6,610 nucleotides of DNA from assembly GCA_023259235.1 (NCBI GenBank), contig JAHFQQ010000199.1, positions 1 to 6,610 on the forward strand, read 5' to 3'. The first letter of the stretch is position 1, and each line of letters begins with the position of its first letter. The notes below the pieces were generated by a model. It was not told the DNA's origin. It did not search any database and saw only the letters and a list, made by a program, of their open reading frames with translations. The stretch is from Polaromonas sp. Its GTDB lineage: Bacteria > Pseudomonadota > Gammaproteobacteria > Burkholderiales > Burkholderiaceae_C. This document shows, one piece after another, positions 1 through 6,039 of this stretch. The position numbers were made by a program, and so were the translations under genes.

Positions 1-625
1 GCGCCAGCCGCAGTTGCATGTCGTAGTCTTCAGAGCTTAAAAGTTCGGTGTCAAAATTGCCAAGGGCGCGGTAGGCATCTGCTCGTACCAGCGCCGTAGC
101 GAGATGGAAGAAGCAGCCCTTCATGAGCTCAAAGAAGAAGTTTTCGGGGGTGTGTACGGGGATTTGGTGCAATCGTCCGCGCCGAATCATTCCGTCAGGT
201 CCATCACTGCCGTAACAATGTGTGCTGTAAACAAAGCCGGCATCCGGCCTGGCTTGAAGCGCCGCCACCCGGTTGGCAATGGCATTCGGTAGTGCCACAT
301 CGTCATCGTCAAATATCCAGATCAATTCGCCTTGGGCCAGAGTCAAGCCAAGGTTCACCGCAGTCGGCTTGCCACCGTTGTCCTTGCGAATGTAACGAAT
401 GCGTTGCCCGTATCGCTTCAACAGTTCTGATGTGCGATCTTCGGAACCATCGTCGATGACAATGATTTCCAGCGCCGGCATGGTTTGCGCCAGCAGGCTG
501 TCGAGACATTCGGCGATATAGTTGGCCCGGTTGAAGGTTGGCACCAGAACGGAAACGCGCAGGCCGGCGACTGGTTCCAGCGCAGTGGAGCGGGATGACG
601 CTGTGTCTTGAGTATTCATGGCCAT
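1..625 (-). CDS. Family 2 glycosyltransferase, 3' end outside window
   Basis: The visible 208 residues are the N-terminal catalytic part of a GT-A fold, inverting family 2 glycosyltransferase, which moves a sugar from a nucleotide sugar to a growing glycan at the cytoplasmic face of the inner membrane. Seen: the opening strand VPTFNR (28-33), IDDGS (57-61), the N-G-G-K...N-L-G stretch (83-93), the metal/nucleotide-binding acidic run DDDD (106-109) and the likely catalytic-base region SSEDYD (197-202). No membrane segment is visible. The ATG at 625 has a GAGA ribosome site 7 bases upstream; an in-frame ATG at 619 is an alternative. The gene starts 2 bases after the flippase stop, so it is probably co-transcribed and translationally coupled. 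The donor and acceptor sugars cannot be read from the sequence. The family call is secure; a role in exopolysaccharide repeat-unit assembly is inferred from the neighbours. Confidence 0.93.
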   Translation of the reverse strand, partial: MAMNTQDTASSRSTALEPVAGLRVSVLVPTFNRANYIAECLDSLLAQTMPALEIIVIDDGSEDRTSELLKRYGQRIRYIRKDNGGKPTAVNLGLTLAQGELIWIFDDDDVALPNAIANRVAALQARPDAGFVYSTHCYGSDGPDGMIRRGRLHQIPVHTPENFFFELMKGCFFHLATALVRADAYRALGNFDTELLSSEDYDMQLRLA

Positions 626-627
626 CG

Positions 628-2139
628 TCACATCTCGCGGCGAAATTTTGCGGCAACTTCTCTGGCATCACGAACATGCGTTCTTGAAATAACCAGTGAG
701 CTTGCCACATAGAAGGCGATGCCAAGACCAATGAGGTAACCTAGCTGAGCGGCGGTGCTCGTGGTCCAGGTTTGTACCCACCCACGAGCCATGCCAAGCA
801 GCCACCACATCAGGCCCGCAGCAATGCATGGCGAGCCCATGATTTGCCAGACGTGCTGCGCACCCATGTTGACAAGCCCCAAGGATATTCGAAAAAACAC
901 CAAGCCAATGATTGAAAGTGCAAGCCGCGACCAGGCGACACCCATCAATCCCCATTGACTGCCAAACAACAAGAATGCAATGGTAAGCAGTGTCTGGATA
1001 AAAAACAGCTTGAATGACAGGCCAACCCGGTTGGTGGCATTGAAGATGGGCGAGCCGATGGAGGGCGCCGCGCCAAGGCCGGTCGCGATGGAAATTACCT
1101 GCAGGATTGGAATCATCGGCAGCCATTGCTCGCCATAGAGCACCCTGACCAGCTCGGGTGCCACGGCGGCCACGCCAAAACCCATGGGGGTGAACGCCAG
1201 CGCCAACAGCCGGCCGCTGCGCAAAATGCCCTCACGGAATCGGTCCGCATCGTTCTGAATCGCGGAAAAAGCCGGGAACAAGACCCGTTGCAAAGGCTGC
1301 ACCATGCGCACGCGAATCTCGTCAGTCAGGGAGCGGGCGTTCTGGTACTGCCCCAGCAGGGTCGCCCCAAGCATTCGCCCGACCAACAAGAAGTCAAGGT
1401 TGGCATTGACATAAAAGAGAATTCCGTTGCCGAAATAACCACCATTGGTGCGCCAGGTGGACCTCAGGAACGAGCTACTGAATTTCAGTCTGGGCCAGTA
1501 GCCGGTCAACGCCTGGTACGCGCAGGTCTCTGCCGCCGATCCGGCGAGTGCGCCGATGGCCAGGCTCCAGACCCCCATGCCATTGAGTGCCATGACAATG
1601 GCAGTGCCGGCCCGGGCAAGCAGCATGCCACTCTGAATGTAAAAGTCGAGCTTGAACTGCATCCGCCGGGCTAACAAACTGTGGGGAACCGTGGTCAGTT
1701 CTCCAAGAATAAAGCTCAGGCACATTACCCGGAGCAGGGGGCCAACGGTTTCATCCTGAAAAAGATGGCTGGCAAAGAAAGACAGGCCAAAGACCAGCAC
1801 CGTCAGGCTCGTTCCAAGTCCTATGGCGCTCCAGTGCATGGTGTCTATCTGGATGCGTGAAATTCTCGGCCTCTGGATCAGGATGGAGCCAAAGCCGAAG
1901 TTTGCAAACACGGCGGCCAATTCCGTGATGACCGTGGCCATGGCGATGTGACCAAAATCGGCTGGCGTCAGCAACCGCGCAAGCACGGCCATTGAACCAA
2001 CGGTGATGGCGGTACGAAACGCGATGCCAAGGAACGTGAACGCTGCGCCGTTGACAACGCGGCGTCCCAAGTCGTCTGCTGTTGGTCGAAATGCTTTTTG
2101 TACTCTATTGCGGGGGCGCGATGATATCGGCATGCTCAC
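628..2139 (-). CDS. WzxC-like lipopolysaccharide/exopolysaccharide flippase (MOP superfamily)
   Basis: This 503-residue, highly hydrophobic protein has the features of the MOP-superfamily polysaccharide transporters (WzxC-like group). These flip undecaprenyl-linked sugar repeat units from the cytoplasmic to the periplasmic face of the inner membrane. Seen: a short basic N-terminus followed by successive membrane segments from about residue 30 to 485, the family-typical LLTPADFG (56-63) after the first helix, LFPAFSAIQ (287-295) at the middle loop, and VLYGEQWLP (333-341) before the C-terminal helices. The length fits the family (about 480-510). The longest start is a GTG at 2139; an ATG two codons in (2133) is preceded by GAAGTGAG and may be the true start. 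It lies 13 bases after the TPR gene and 2 bases before the glycosyltransferase, suggesting one operon. Gene names such as wzxC are used for relatives, but orthology was not tested. Confidence 0.93.
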   Translation of the reverse strand: MSMPISSRPRNRVQKAFRPTADDLGRRVVNGAAFTFLGIAFRTAITVGSMAVLARLLTPADFGHIAMATVITELAAVFANFGFGSILIQRPRISRIQIDTMHWSAIGLGTSLTVLVFGLSFFASHLFQDETVGPLLRVMCLSFILGELTTVPHSLLARRMQFKLDFYIQSGMLLARAGTAIVMALNGMGVWSLAIGALAGSAAETCAYQALTGYWPRLKFSSSFLRSTWRTNGGYFGNGILFYVNANLDFLLVGRMLGATLLGQYQNARSLTDEIRVRMVQPLQRVLFPAFSAIQNDADRFREGILRSGRLLALAFTPMGFGVAAVAPELVRVLYGEQWLPMIPILQVISIATGLGAAPSIGSPIFNATNRVGLSFKLFFIQTLLTIAFLLFGSQWGLMGVAWSRLALSIIGLVFFRISLGLVNMGAQHVWQIMGSPCIAAGLMWWLLGMARGWVQTWTTSTAAQLGYLIGLGIAFYVASSLVISRTHVRDAREVAAKFRREM

Positions 2140-2152
2140 TTCGGCCAGGAAT

Positions 2153-2866
2153 TCACTTGGCCGGGGTCGCCGTGACGCTTTCCGAACCAGGGGCCGGGTT
2201 CGGCGACTCTTCAGGCGCGCGCCACTTCCCTAGCGCCATGAGCTTGTCACGAAGCCCGGTCCGCCCAAACCCCAGAGCCATGGCCTTGTGGGCTTGAGCC
2301 AGTGCTTTTTCATATTCCTTCATATCCAGGTAGATCAGCCCCATGTTGTAGTAGGTGAAGGGGTTATCTCCTGCCGCTTTTTCAACTTGCTCAAGTTCTT
2401 GCATCGCTTCGGGAGCACGGGCATTCATTGACAGAAAGGTTGCATACATCATGCGGGCAACCGTGTCATCTGGCCGGAAGCGAAGGGCCCGCAGAAAGTA
2501 GCACTCAACACTGTAGTCTGCATCAGGAGGCTGCGGTGTCTTGAGCTTTTGCCCGTAGCGCATCATGCTCATCAAAGCCTTGTGGTGATTGGGAAAGGCG
2601 TTGAGGGTGTAAGACAAGTCCTTCCCAAGATGAATGCTTGTACTGCCACGAATAAGCGCTTCAACCTCAGGCGTGAAGTGATACTGCTCCACTATTCCAA
2701 GCTTGTCTCGGTCGGTACGATAGTCAAAAGGGCCATAGCCGTTTTTCAGGTCACCGCACGCCAAAGCGTTACTCTGGGCCAGAGCGCTGAAGCTCGCCAT
2801 GAGGGCGATCAAGGTTAACAACCAATGCGCAAAACGACCGCAGTTTGAATATCTTTGATTGTTCAT
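2153..2866 (-). CDS. Secreted TPR-repeat protein of unknown function
   Basis: A 237-residue exported protein. Residues 1-30 form a signal peptide: basic start, hydrophobic core WLLTLIALMASFSALA, and a likely signal peptidase I cut after ALA (30). The mature part begins with CGDLKNGYGPFDYR (37-50) and contains HFTPEVEALIRG (63-74) and LSYTLNAFPNHHKAL (84-98). I recall this N-terminal pattern in hypothetical TPR proteins of beta- and gammaproteobacteria. TPR-like helical pairs follow at about 117-150 and 168-201 (the clearest is YYNMGLIYLDMKEYEKALAQ), then a proline-rich tail. It probably acts in the periplasm as a protein-interaction scaffold. It is the first gene of the TPR-flippase-glycosyltransferase run, which suggests a role in glycan assembly or export, but no biochemical function is established. 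The ATG at 2866 has a modest GGGAA ribosome site 5 bases upstream. Confidence 0.88.
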   Translation of the reverse strand: MNNQRYSNCGRFAHWLLTLIALMASFSALAQSNALACGDLKNGYGPFDYRTDRDKLGIVEQYHFTPEVEALIRGSTSIHLGKDLSYTLNAFPNHHKALMSMMRYGQKLKTPQPPDADYSVECYFLRALRFRPDDTVARMMYATFLSMNARAPEAMQELEQVEKAAGDNPFTYYNMGLIYLDMKEYEKALAQAHKAMALGFGRTGLRDKLMALGKWRAPEESPNPAPGSESVTATPAK

Positions 2867-2923
2867 GGCTGTTCCCGTACTTCACAAATATGCTCAATTG
2901 CCCCCTCACAAGTACAAACCGGT

Positions 2924-2940
2924 CATTGACCTGACGAATC
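2924..2940 (+). repeat. 17-base direct repeat, copy 1
   Basis: Reads CATTGACCTGACGAATC. It matches copy 2 at 3122-3138 apart from one extra C after CATTGAC and one fewer G before AATC, so both copies are 17 bases. It starts 58 bases upstream of the TPR start codon. A regulator-binding site is possible but unproven. Confidence 0.4.
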
Positions 2941-3031
2941 GTGACGCGGCCAGTATGCACAAGTCATGCAGTCCTTGAATGCCGATGCAGCAGCATACCC
3001 GTTTGCACTTTACAACGCCAGTTCCCCGGTA

Positions 3032-3049
3032 GCTTGATACTCCTCAAGC
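3032..3049. repeat. Short inverted repeat GCTTGA-6-TCAAGC
   Basis: Two perfect 6-base arms flank the loop TACTCC in the middle of the divergent intergenic region. The stem is too short and GC-poor, and lacks a T run, so a terminator is unlikely. It could be a small operator half-site pair or chance. Confidence 0.3.
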
Positions 3050-3121
3050 CTGGCGCAAAGCCATAAACCGAACAGCGGGGCCTATCGGAGTATGGGCGCC
3101 TTCTGCTGTCCAGGGCCAGGC

Positions 3122-3138
3122 CATTGACTGACGGAATC
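3122..3138 (+). repeat. 17-base direct repeat, copy 2
   Basis: Reads CATTGACTGACGGAATC, in the same orientation as copy 1 (2924-2940), 198 bases away and 88 bases before the GNAT start codon. It includes a TTGACT resembling a -35 element, but no suitably spaced -10 follows. Confidence 0.4.
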
Positions 3139-3226
3139 TATCCTATGTTTTCTTTCTTTCGGCATGAGATAGACTTGATCGAACGCTGACTGTCCCAGTG
3201 GTCATTTTCAGGGGGTTCGTTGCAGA

Positions 3227-3925
3227 ATGATGTCATCCTCTTGGCAACGTTTCCGGCTTTTGGTTCACGAATTGGGCGCGTCAACGACGTTTTTGTATCT
3301 GTTGGACCGCCTTTTGCGTCGCATTAGTAGTCAATCCGGTTTTTACTATTACCTTTTTGTAGCGCAACCGCTGGCCGATCAGCCTCGCCTGCCGCCGACG
3401 CGGGGCAAGGCCTTCACATTTCGACTATTACAAGCCTCCGAGCCTTTATTGGGTAGCCTGGACCGCCCGCCAGCGGTGATACAGCAGCGCTTTGCGCAAG
3501 GCGCCCAATGCCTGGCAGCGACCAAAAACGAGGGCCTGGTTGGCTGCATCTGGTTTGTTCGCGGCGCTTACGCCGAAGACGAAGTACGCGCTGATTATTT
3601 GCTGCCGCAGGACGGCCGCTGTGTATGGGATTTCGATGTCTTTGTGGTCGAGTCGGAACGACTGGGTTTTCTCTTTGCCAAGCAATGGGATGCTTTCGAT
3701 GCGCTGCTAAAGCCACAGGGGATACGCTATACCGTGAGCAGAATCAATGCCTTTAACCAGCGCTCCATTGCATCGCACCGCAGCTTGGGTGCGCAAGATT
3801 GTGGGCAGGCACTGTTTCTGCGGCTTGGGCCGTTTCAATGGATGCTGTCGAACCAGCGGCCCTTCGTTGCTTTCGGGGGGCGTCCAAAACTGCGCATAGG
3901 TCCAAAAGGCGTGTCAGGGTCTTGA
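3227..3925 (+). CDS. GNAT-like N-acyltransferase in exosortase/EPS locus
   Basis: A 232-residue protein with a divergent GNAT (GCN5-related acyltransferase) fold, predicted to move an acyl group from CoA, or possibly from an ACP, to an amine. Seen: an N-terminal basic amphipathic helix (about 6-35, rich in R and L) that could sit on the membrane; the central strand LVGCIWFV (104-111); an acidic stretch and VWDFDVFV (133-140); a helix at 146-161; and NAFNQRSIASHRSLGA (174-189), which fits the late GNAT pattern N-x-x-S...H-x-x-L-G. The usual pyrophosphate-binding R/Q-x-x-G-x-G/A loop is not clear; ERLGFLFAKQW lies where it would be, so binding may differ from classical GNATs. It starts at ATG 3227 with a second ATG at 3230. 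It faces away from the TPR gene and converges on hydrolase 1, overlapping it by 12 bases. The fold is fairly sure; the substrate is unknown. Confidence 0.78.
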   Translation: MMSSSWQRFRLLVHELGASTTFLYLLDRLLRRISSQSGFYYYLFVAQPLADQPRLPPTRGKAFTFRLLQASEPLLGSLDRPPAVIQQRFAQGAQCLAATKNEGLVGCIWFVRGAYAEDEVRADYLLPQDGRCVWDFDVFVVESERLGFLFAKQWDAFDALLKPQGIRYTVSRINAFNQRSIASHRSLGAQDCGQALFLRLGPFQWMLSNQRPFVAFGGRPKLRIGPKGVSGS

Positions 3926-4795
3926 TGTGTCAGGTTCTCTGGCGAAGGTGGTGCAGACCCAGCTCAATATCAGGACTTCTGATTTCGCGCACGAGAGCGC
4001 ACTGGAAAAGGTGTGGTCGGCGTCTGGCAGGTCATGGCGCTGCAAGTGCGGGTGCGTAAATGCTTTCTTCCAGGCTGCATCCTTGCTCGCGTACTCAATA
4101 AATTCTTTGGCCGTGTAGTCGTCGCCACTCAGCAGCAAAAGGATATTGCCATTGAAGGAATCCCAGGCGGCCGCCATGCGATGCTGGTACGGCGGTTGCG
4201 GCGCCGCTGCATCTGAACCGGGCGCACCCGCAAAAGCCACTTGAATATTTCGCGCCAAGCCAGGCAGTGCCTTCAATGCCACTCCACCGCGAAGCAGCTT
4301 GGTCCAGAACTCTTTTTGCATCAAGCGTTGGGTGTAATAGTGCTTGACCTGGGTGCGCGCCAGGCTGGCCTCGGATCGCACCCACGGGTTTAACAGGCAC
4401 AACCCGCTGACGCGCGGGTCATGTGTCTCATGGCAGTAGAGCAGCGCGGCCGAGGCGCCGTCGCACAGACCCCACAGCACCACTTGTTTGATGGCAGGCA
4501 GGCGCTGTTGCAGCGCATCAATGGCGGCAGCAATGTCGGCGCTCACCGCTTCAAAATCCCGTTGCGCGCCGGTGCTGTCACCCATGCCCCGGTAGTCAAA
4601 GCGCAGCACCGCGTAGCCGGCGGCAGCCAGGGCACGCGACAGCAGCACAAACTGCCGGTGGCTGCCGACCCGGTACTGTGGGCCGCCCACAATCACCAGC
4701 ACACCGGTCTCTGCCGGTATGTCCGGCTTGGCCAGAATACCCAAGAGCGTGTCGCCCGCGCAGGCCAAGAGTGCGGTCTCTTCGGTGTAGTTCAT
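3914..4795 (-). CDS. Hydrolase 1, exosortase A system-associated (alpha/beta hydrolase)
   Basis: A 293-residue cytoplasmic alpha/beta hydrolase (no signal peptide) matching the family known as exosortase A system-associated hydrolase 1 (TIGR03100 type). Seen: VIVGGPQYRVGSHRQFV (34-50) forming the oxyanion region, FDYRGMGDSTG (66-76), the nucleophile elbow WGLCDGAS (108-115) with Cys111 in place of the usual serine, a candidate acid at SGDDYTAKEF (223-232; Asp225 or Asp226), and the likely catalytic His261 in LPDADHTFS (256-264). A Cys-Asp-His triad is thus complete, as in dienelactone hydrolases, so thioester or ester cleavage is plausible; the substrate is unknown. The ATG at 4795 overlaps the stop of hydrolase 2 by 4 bases (ATGA), a sign of translational coupling. 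Its 3' end overlaps the convergent GNAT gene by 12 bases. Known family context: found with hydrolase 2 in genomes with type 1 exosortase/PEP-CTERM systems. Confidence 0.92.
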   Translation of the reverse strand: MNYTEETALLACAGDTLLGILAKPDIPAETGVLVIVGGPQYRVGSHRQFVLLSRALAAAGYAVLRFDYRGMGDSTGAQRDFEAVSADIAAAIDALQQRLPAIKQVVLWGLCDGASAALLYCHETHDPRVSGLCLLNPWVRSEASLARTQVKHYYTQRLMQKEFWTKLLRGGVALKALPGLARNIQVAFAGAPGSDAAAPQPPYQHRMAAAWDSFNGNILLLLSGDDYTAKEFIEYASKDAAWKKAFTHPHLQRHDLPDADHTFSSALSCAKSEVLILSWVCTTFAREPDTSRP

Positions 4796-5649
4796 GCGGA
4801 TGAATTGGCAAGGGCGGCGGTGGTGGCTGTAATCAATGCCGGTGCATCTTCTATTTCAGTGGTTTGCCAGAAGGCCGGGCCACGCACGATGTGGCTGCTG
4901 GCGGCAAAGCCCGCTTGCTGCCACTGGGCGATGGCTTTTGCGGAAGCCGGGCTGAAACTGGCATCCTCCCGCGTGGACAATTCAAACCATTCCAGGCGCT
5001 GTGCCGGGCTTTGGCCGACAGGTGCCGCCAGCGCCGCTTGCTCCAGGCCAGAGGCAAGGCCAGGCGACAGCATGTATCCGGCAATTTCTACCGGCGAGCC
5101 GCTGGCCAGCTGCTGGCGCATGCCTTCCATGACGCCTTTGGCCGGCCCTCCCAACATGTCGGCCGCCACCTTGAGGCGCAAGAACTGCTGCAGCAGCGGC
5201 TTACCAGAAGCGGGCGACTGCCAGAACAGGAAATTGCAGGCTTCGTTCAGGTGGCTGGAGGCTTCGACAGCCAGCAGGCATCCGGCGCGCAGGCCCCATA
5301 GCCACAGCGGCGCTTGGCCCAGGCCGGCGCCGAGAGTGTTGCCACGGCTGCGCAGCCAATGGCAGCCTTGCACCACGTCGCTGACCCAGCTTTGCCAGGT
5401 GGCGTCGCCGAAGTCGCCAGAACTGTCGCCACAACCCAGCAGGTCGATTTGCAGCACGCCGAATCCGGCACTTGCCAGCGCCCGTGCCTGCAATGCTGCC
5501 ATGTGGCGGGCTTTGTTCATCTCTTCGGCAAACGGGTGGATGTACAGCACCAAGCCCCGGACGACTTCGCCTTGAGCTGGGTAAAACAGGCAGAACCGCT
5601 GGCCGGTCTCAACCGATGTGGCAGGCAGAAAAAAAGCTTCCGGCTGCAC
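4792..5649 (-). CDS. Hydrolase 2, exosortase A system-associated (alpha/beta hydrolase fold)
   Basis: A 285-residue protein with an alpha/beta hydrolase fold, matching the exosortase A system-associated hydrolase 2 family (TIGR03101 type). Seen: LYIHPFAEEMNKARHM (35-50) with the HPF oxyanion loop, IDLLGCGDSSGDF (68-80), the elbow LWGLRAGCLLA (117-127) and the C-terminal SHIVRGPAFWQTTEI (252-266). At the elbow the nucleophile position holds Arg121 (G-L-R-A-G), not Ser, Cys or Asp, and the C-terminal region lacks a clear D-x-x-H. Classical triad catalysis is therefore doubtful, and a binding or unconventional catalytic role is possible. The start is GTG at 5649, the only start codon in frame between the ACP stop and the conserved N-terminus. 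No good ribosome site precedes it, so coupling to the ACP gene 12 bases upstream is likely. It is followed by hydrolase 1 with an ATGA overlap. Confidence 0.92.
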   Translation of the reverse strand: MQPEAFFLPATSVETGQRFCLFYPAQGEVVRGLVLYIHPFAEEMNKARHMAALQARALASAGFGVLQIDLLGCGDSSGDFGDATWQSWVSDVVQGCHWLRSRGNTLGAGLGQAPLWLWGLRAGCLLAVEASSHLNEACNFLFWQSPASGKPLLQQFLRLKVAADMLGGPAKGVMEGMRQQLASGSPVEIAGYMLSPGLASGLEQAALAAPVGQSPAQRLEWFELSTREDASFSPASAKAIAQWQQAGFAASSHIVRGPAFWQTTEIEDAPALITATTAALANSSA

Positions 5650-5661
5650 AGGCGTGATCTG

Positions 5662-5913
5662 TCAGGCGGCCAGTTTTCCGCTGACGAAGTCTGTCAGCGA
5701 GCCCACCGTGGCAAAGGTTGACCCGTCGATGTCGTCATCGTCAACCACCAGGTCAAATTGTTCTTCAATCGTCGTGATGAGTGTCACAACCGCCATCGAA
5801 TCCAGCTCAGGAATGGCGCCCAGCAAGGGCGTGTCGCGCGTAAAGGTGGCCGTGCGACCATTCAGGCTTAGAACTTCATCAAGAACACGAAGTACTTCTT
5901 GTGTAACATTCAA
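5662..5913 (-). CDS. Acyl carrier protein, exosortase A-associated, TTG start
   Basis: A small acidic acyl carrier protein of 83 residues that should hold an acyl group as a thioester on 4'-phosphopantetheine. Seen: helix I (TQEVLRVLDEVLSL), the attachment motif GAIPELDSMAV with Ser39 (numbered from the TTG), an acidic helix II/loop (EEQFDLVVDDDDID) and a closing helix (VGSLTDFVSGKL). The motif reads DSM rather than the common DSL. An in-frame ATG at 5946 would add 11 residues but has no ribosome site. The TTG at 5913 follows a strong AAGGGAG by 6 bases and gives the normal ACP length, so I prefer it. First gene of the ACP-hydrolase 2-hydrolase 1 operon and divergent from the acyl ligase, which is its likely loading partner (inference). 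Confidence 0.9.
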   Translation of the reverse strand: MNVTQEVLRVLDEVLSLNGRTATFTRDTPLLGAIPELDSMAVVTLITTIEEQFDLVVDDDDIDGSTFATVGSLTDFVSGKLAA

Positions 5914-5919
5914 TTCAAA

Positions 5920-5926
5920 CTCCCTT
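5920..5926 (-). promoter_or_regulatory. Strong ribosome binding site that decides the ACP start
   Basis: AAGGGAG on the minus strand lies 6 bases before the TTG at 5913. It would fall inside the coding region if the ATG at 5946 were used, whereas nothing like a Shine-Dalgarno sequence precedes that ATG. Confidence 0.75.
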
Positions 5927-6039
5927 GGGGACGACCTGCCCGACATTGTTTATTTTAGGGTCCAAAGCCTGACGAGGGCTGTGAGATACTTTTCATTCGC
6001 AGGCACTATTTCCGTCATCGCTGTTTTTCCGGTATTTTC
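5927..6039. promoter_or_regulatory. Compact divergent promoter region between ACP and acyl ligase
   Basis: This short stretch must serve both the minus-strand ACP operon and the plus-strand ligase. On the minus strand TAAAAT (5952-5957) resembles a -10 box and would place the transcript start near 5945, at or beyond the upstream ATG, leaving a leader of about 30 bases before the TTG start. No good -35 matches it. On the plus strand no clear promoter or ribosome site precedes the ligase ATG. Confidence 0.4.

Larger units (their letters stand above)
2867..3226. promoter_or_regulatory. Gene-free divergent intergenic region
   Basis: This 360-base stretch separates the divergently transcribed TPR and GNAT genes, so it should hold the promoters of both. 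I see no protein or RNA gene in it; the short open frames lack ribosome sites and family character. It contains two near-identical 17-base direct repeats and a 6-base inverted repeat, listed separately. No matched -35/-10 pair stands out in either direction. TTGACT at 3124-3129 is followed by TATGTT only 14 bases on, which is too close. The GNAT leader ends with GGGGG (3211-3215), 11 bases before its ATG, a weak ribosome site. Confidence 0.55.

Noticed and set aside
1126..1674. 182-codon plus-strand open frame inside the flippase gene
   Set aside because: Antisense shadow of a secure membrane protein; no motif, hydrophobic pattern or ribosome site supports it.
3005..3021. Sigma-54-like promoter on the minus strand upstream of the TPR gene (CTGGCG ... 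GTGCAA)
   Set aside because: The GG and GC elements are separated by 11 bases instead of the required 10, and the site is about 140 bases from the start codon.
3032..3049. Rho-independent terminator
   Set aside because: The stem is only 6 base pairs with no following T run, and it lies upstream of both divergent genes, where a terminator would have no transcript to end.
4421..5575. 384-codon plus-strand open frame across both hydrolases
   Set aside because: It is antisense to two proteins with clear alpha/beta hydrolase motifs, has no recognisable domain, and is rich in Arg, Ala and Gln as expected of a shadow frame in GC-rich DNA.
6001..6015. Sigma-54-like promoter before the ligase (AGGCAC ... 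CCGT)
   Set aside because: The -24 half is fair, but the -12 element has GT instead of the invariant GC and would leave only about 13 bases of leader.
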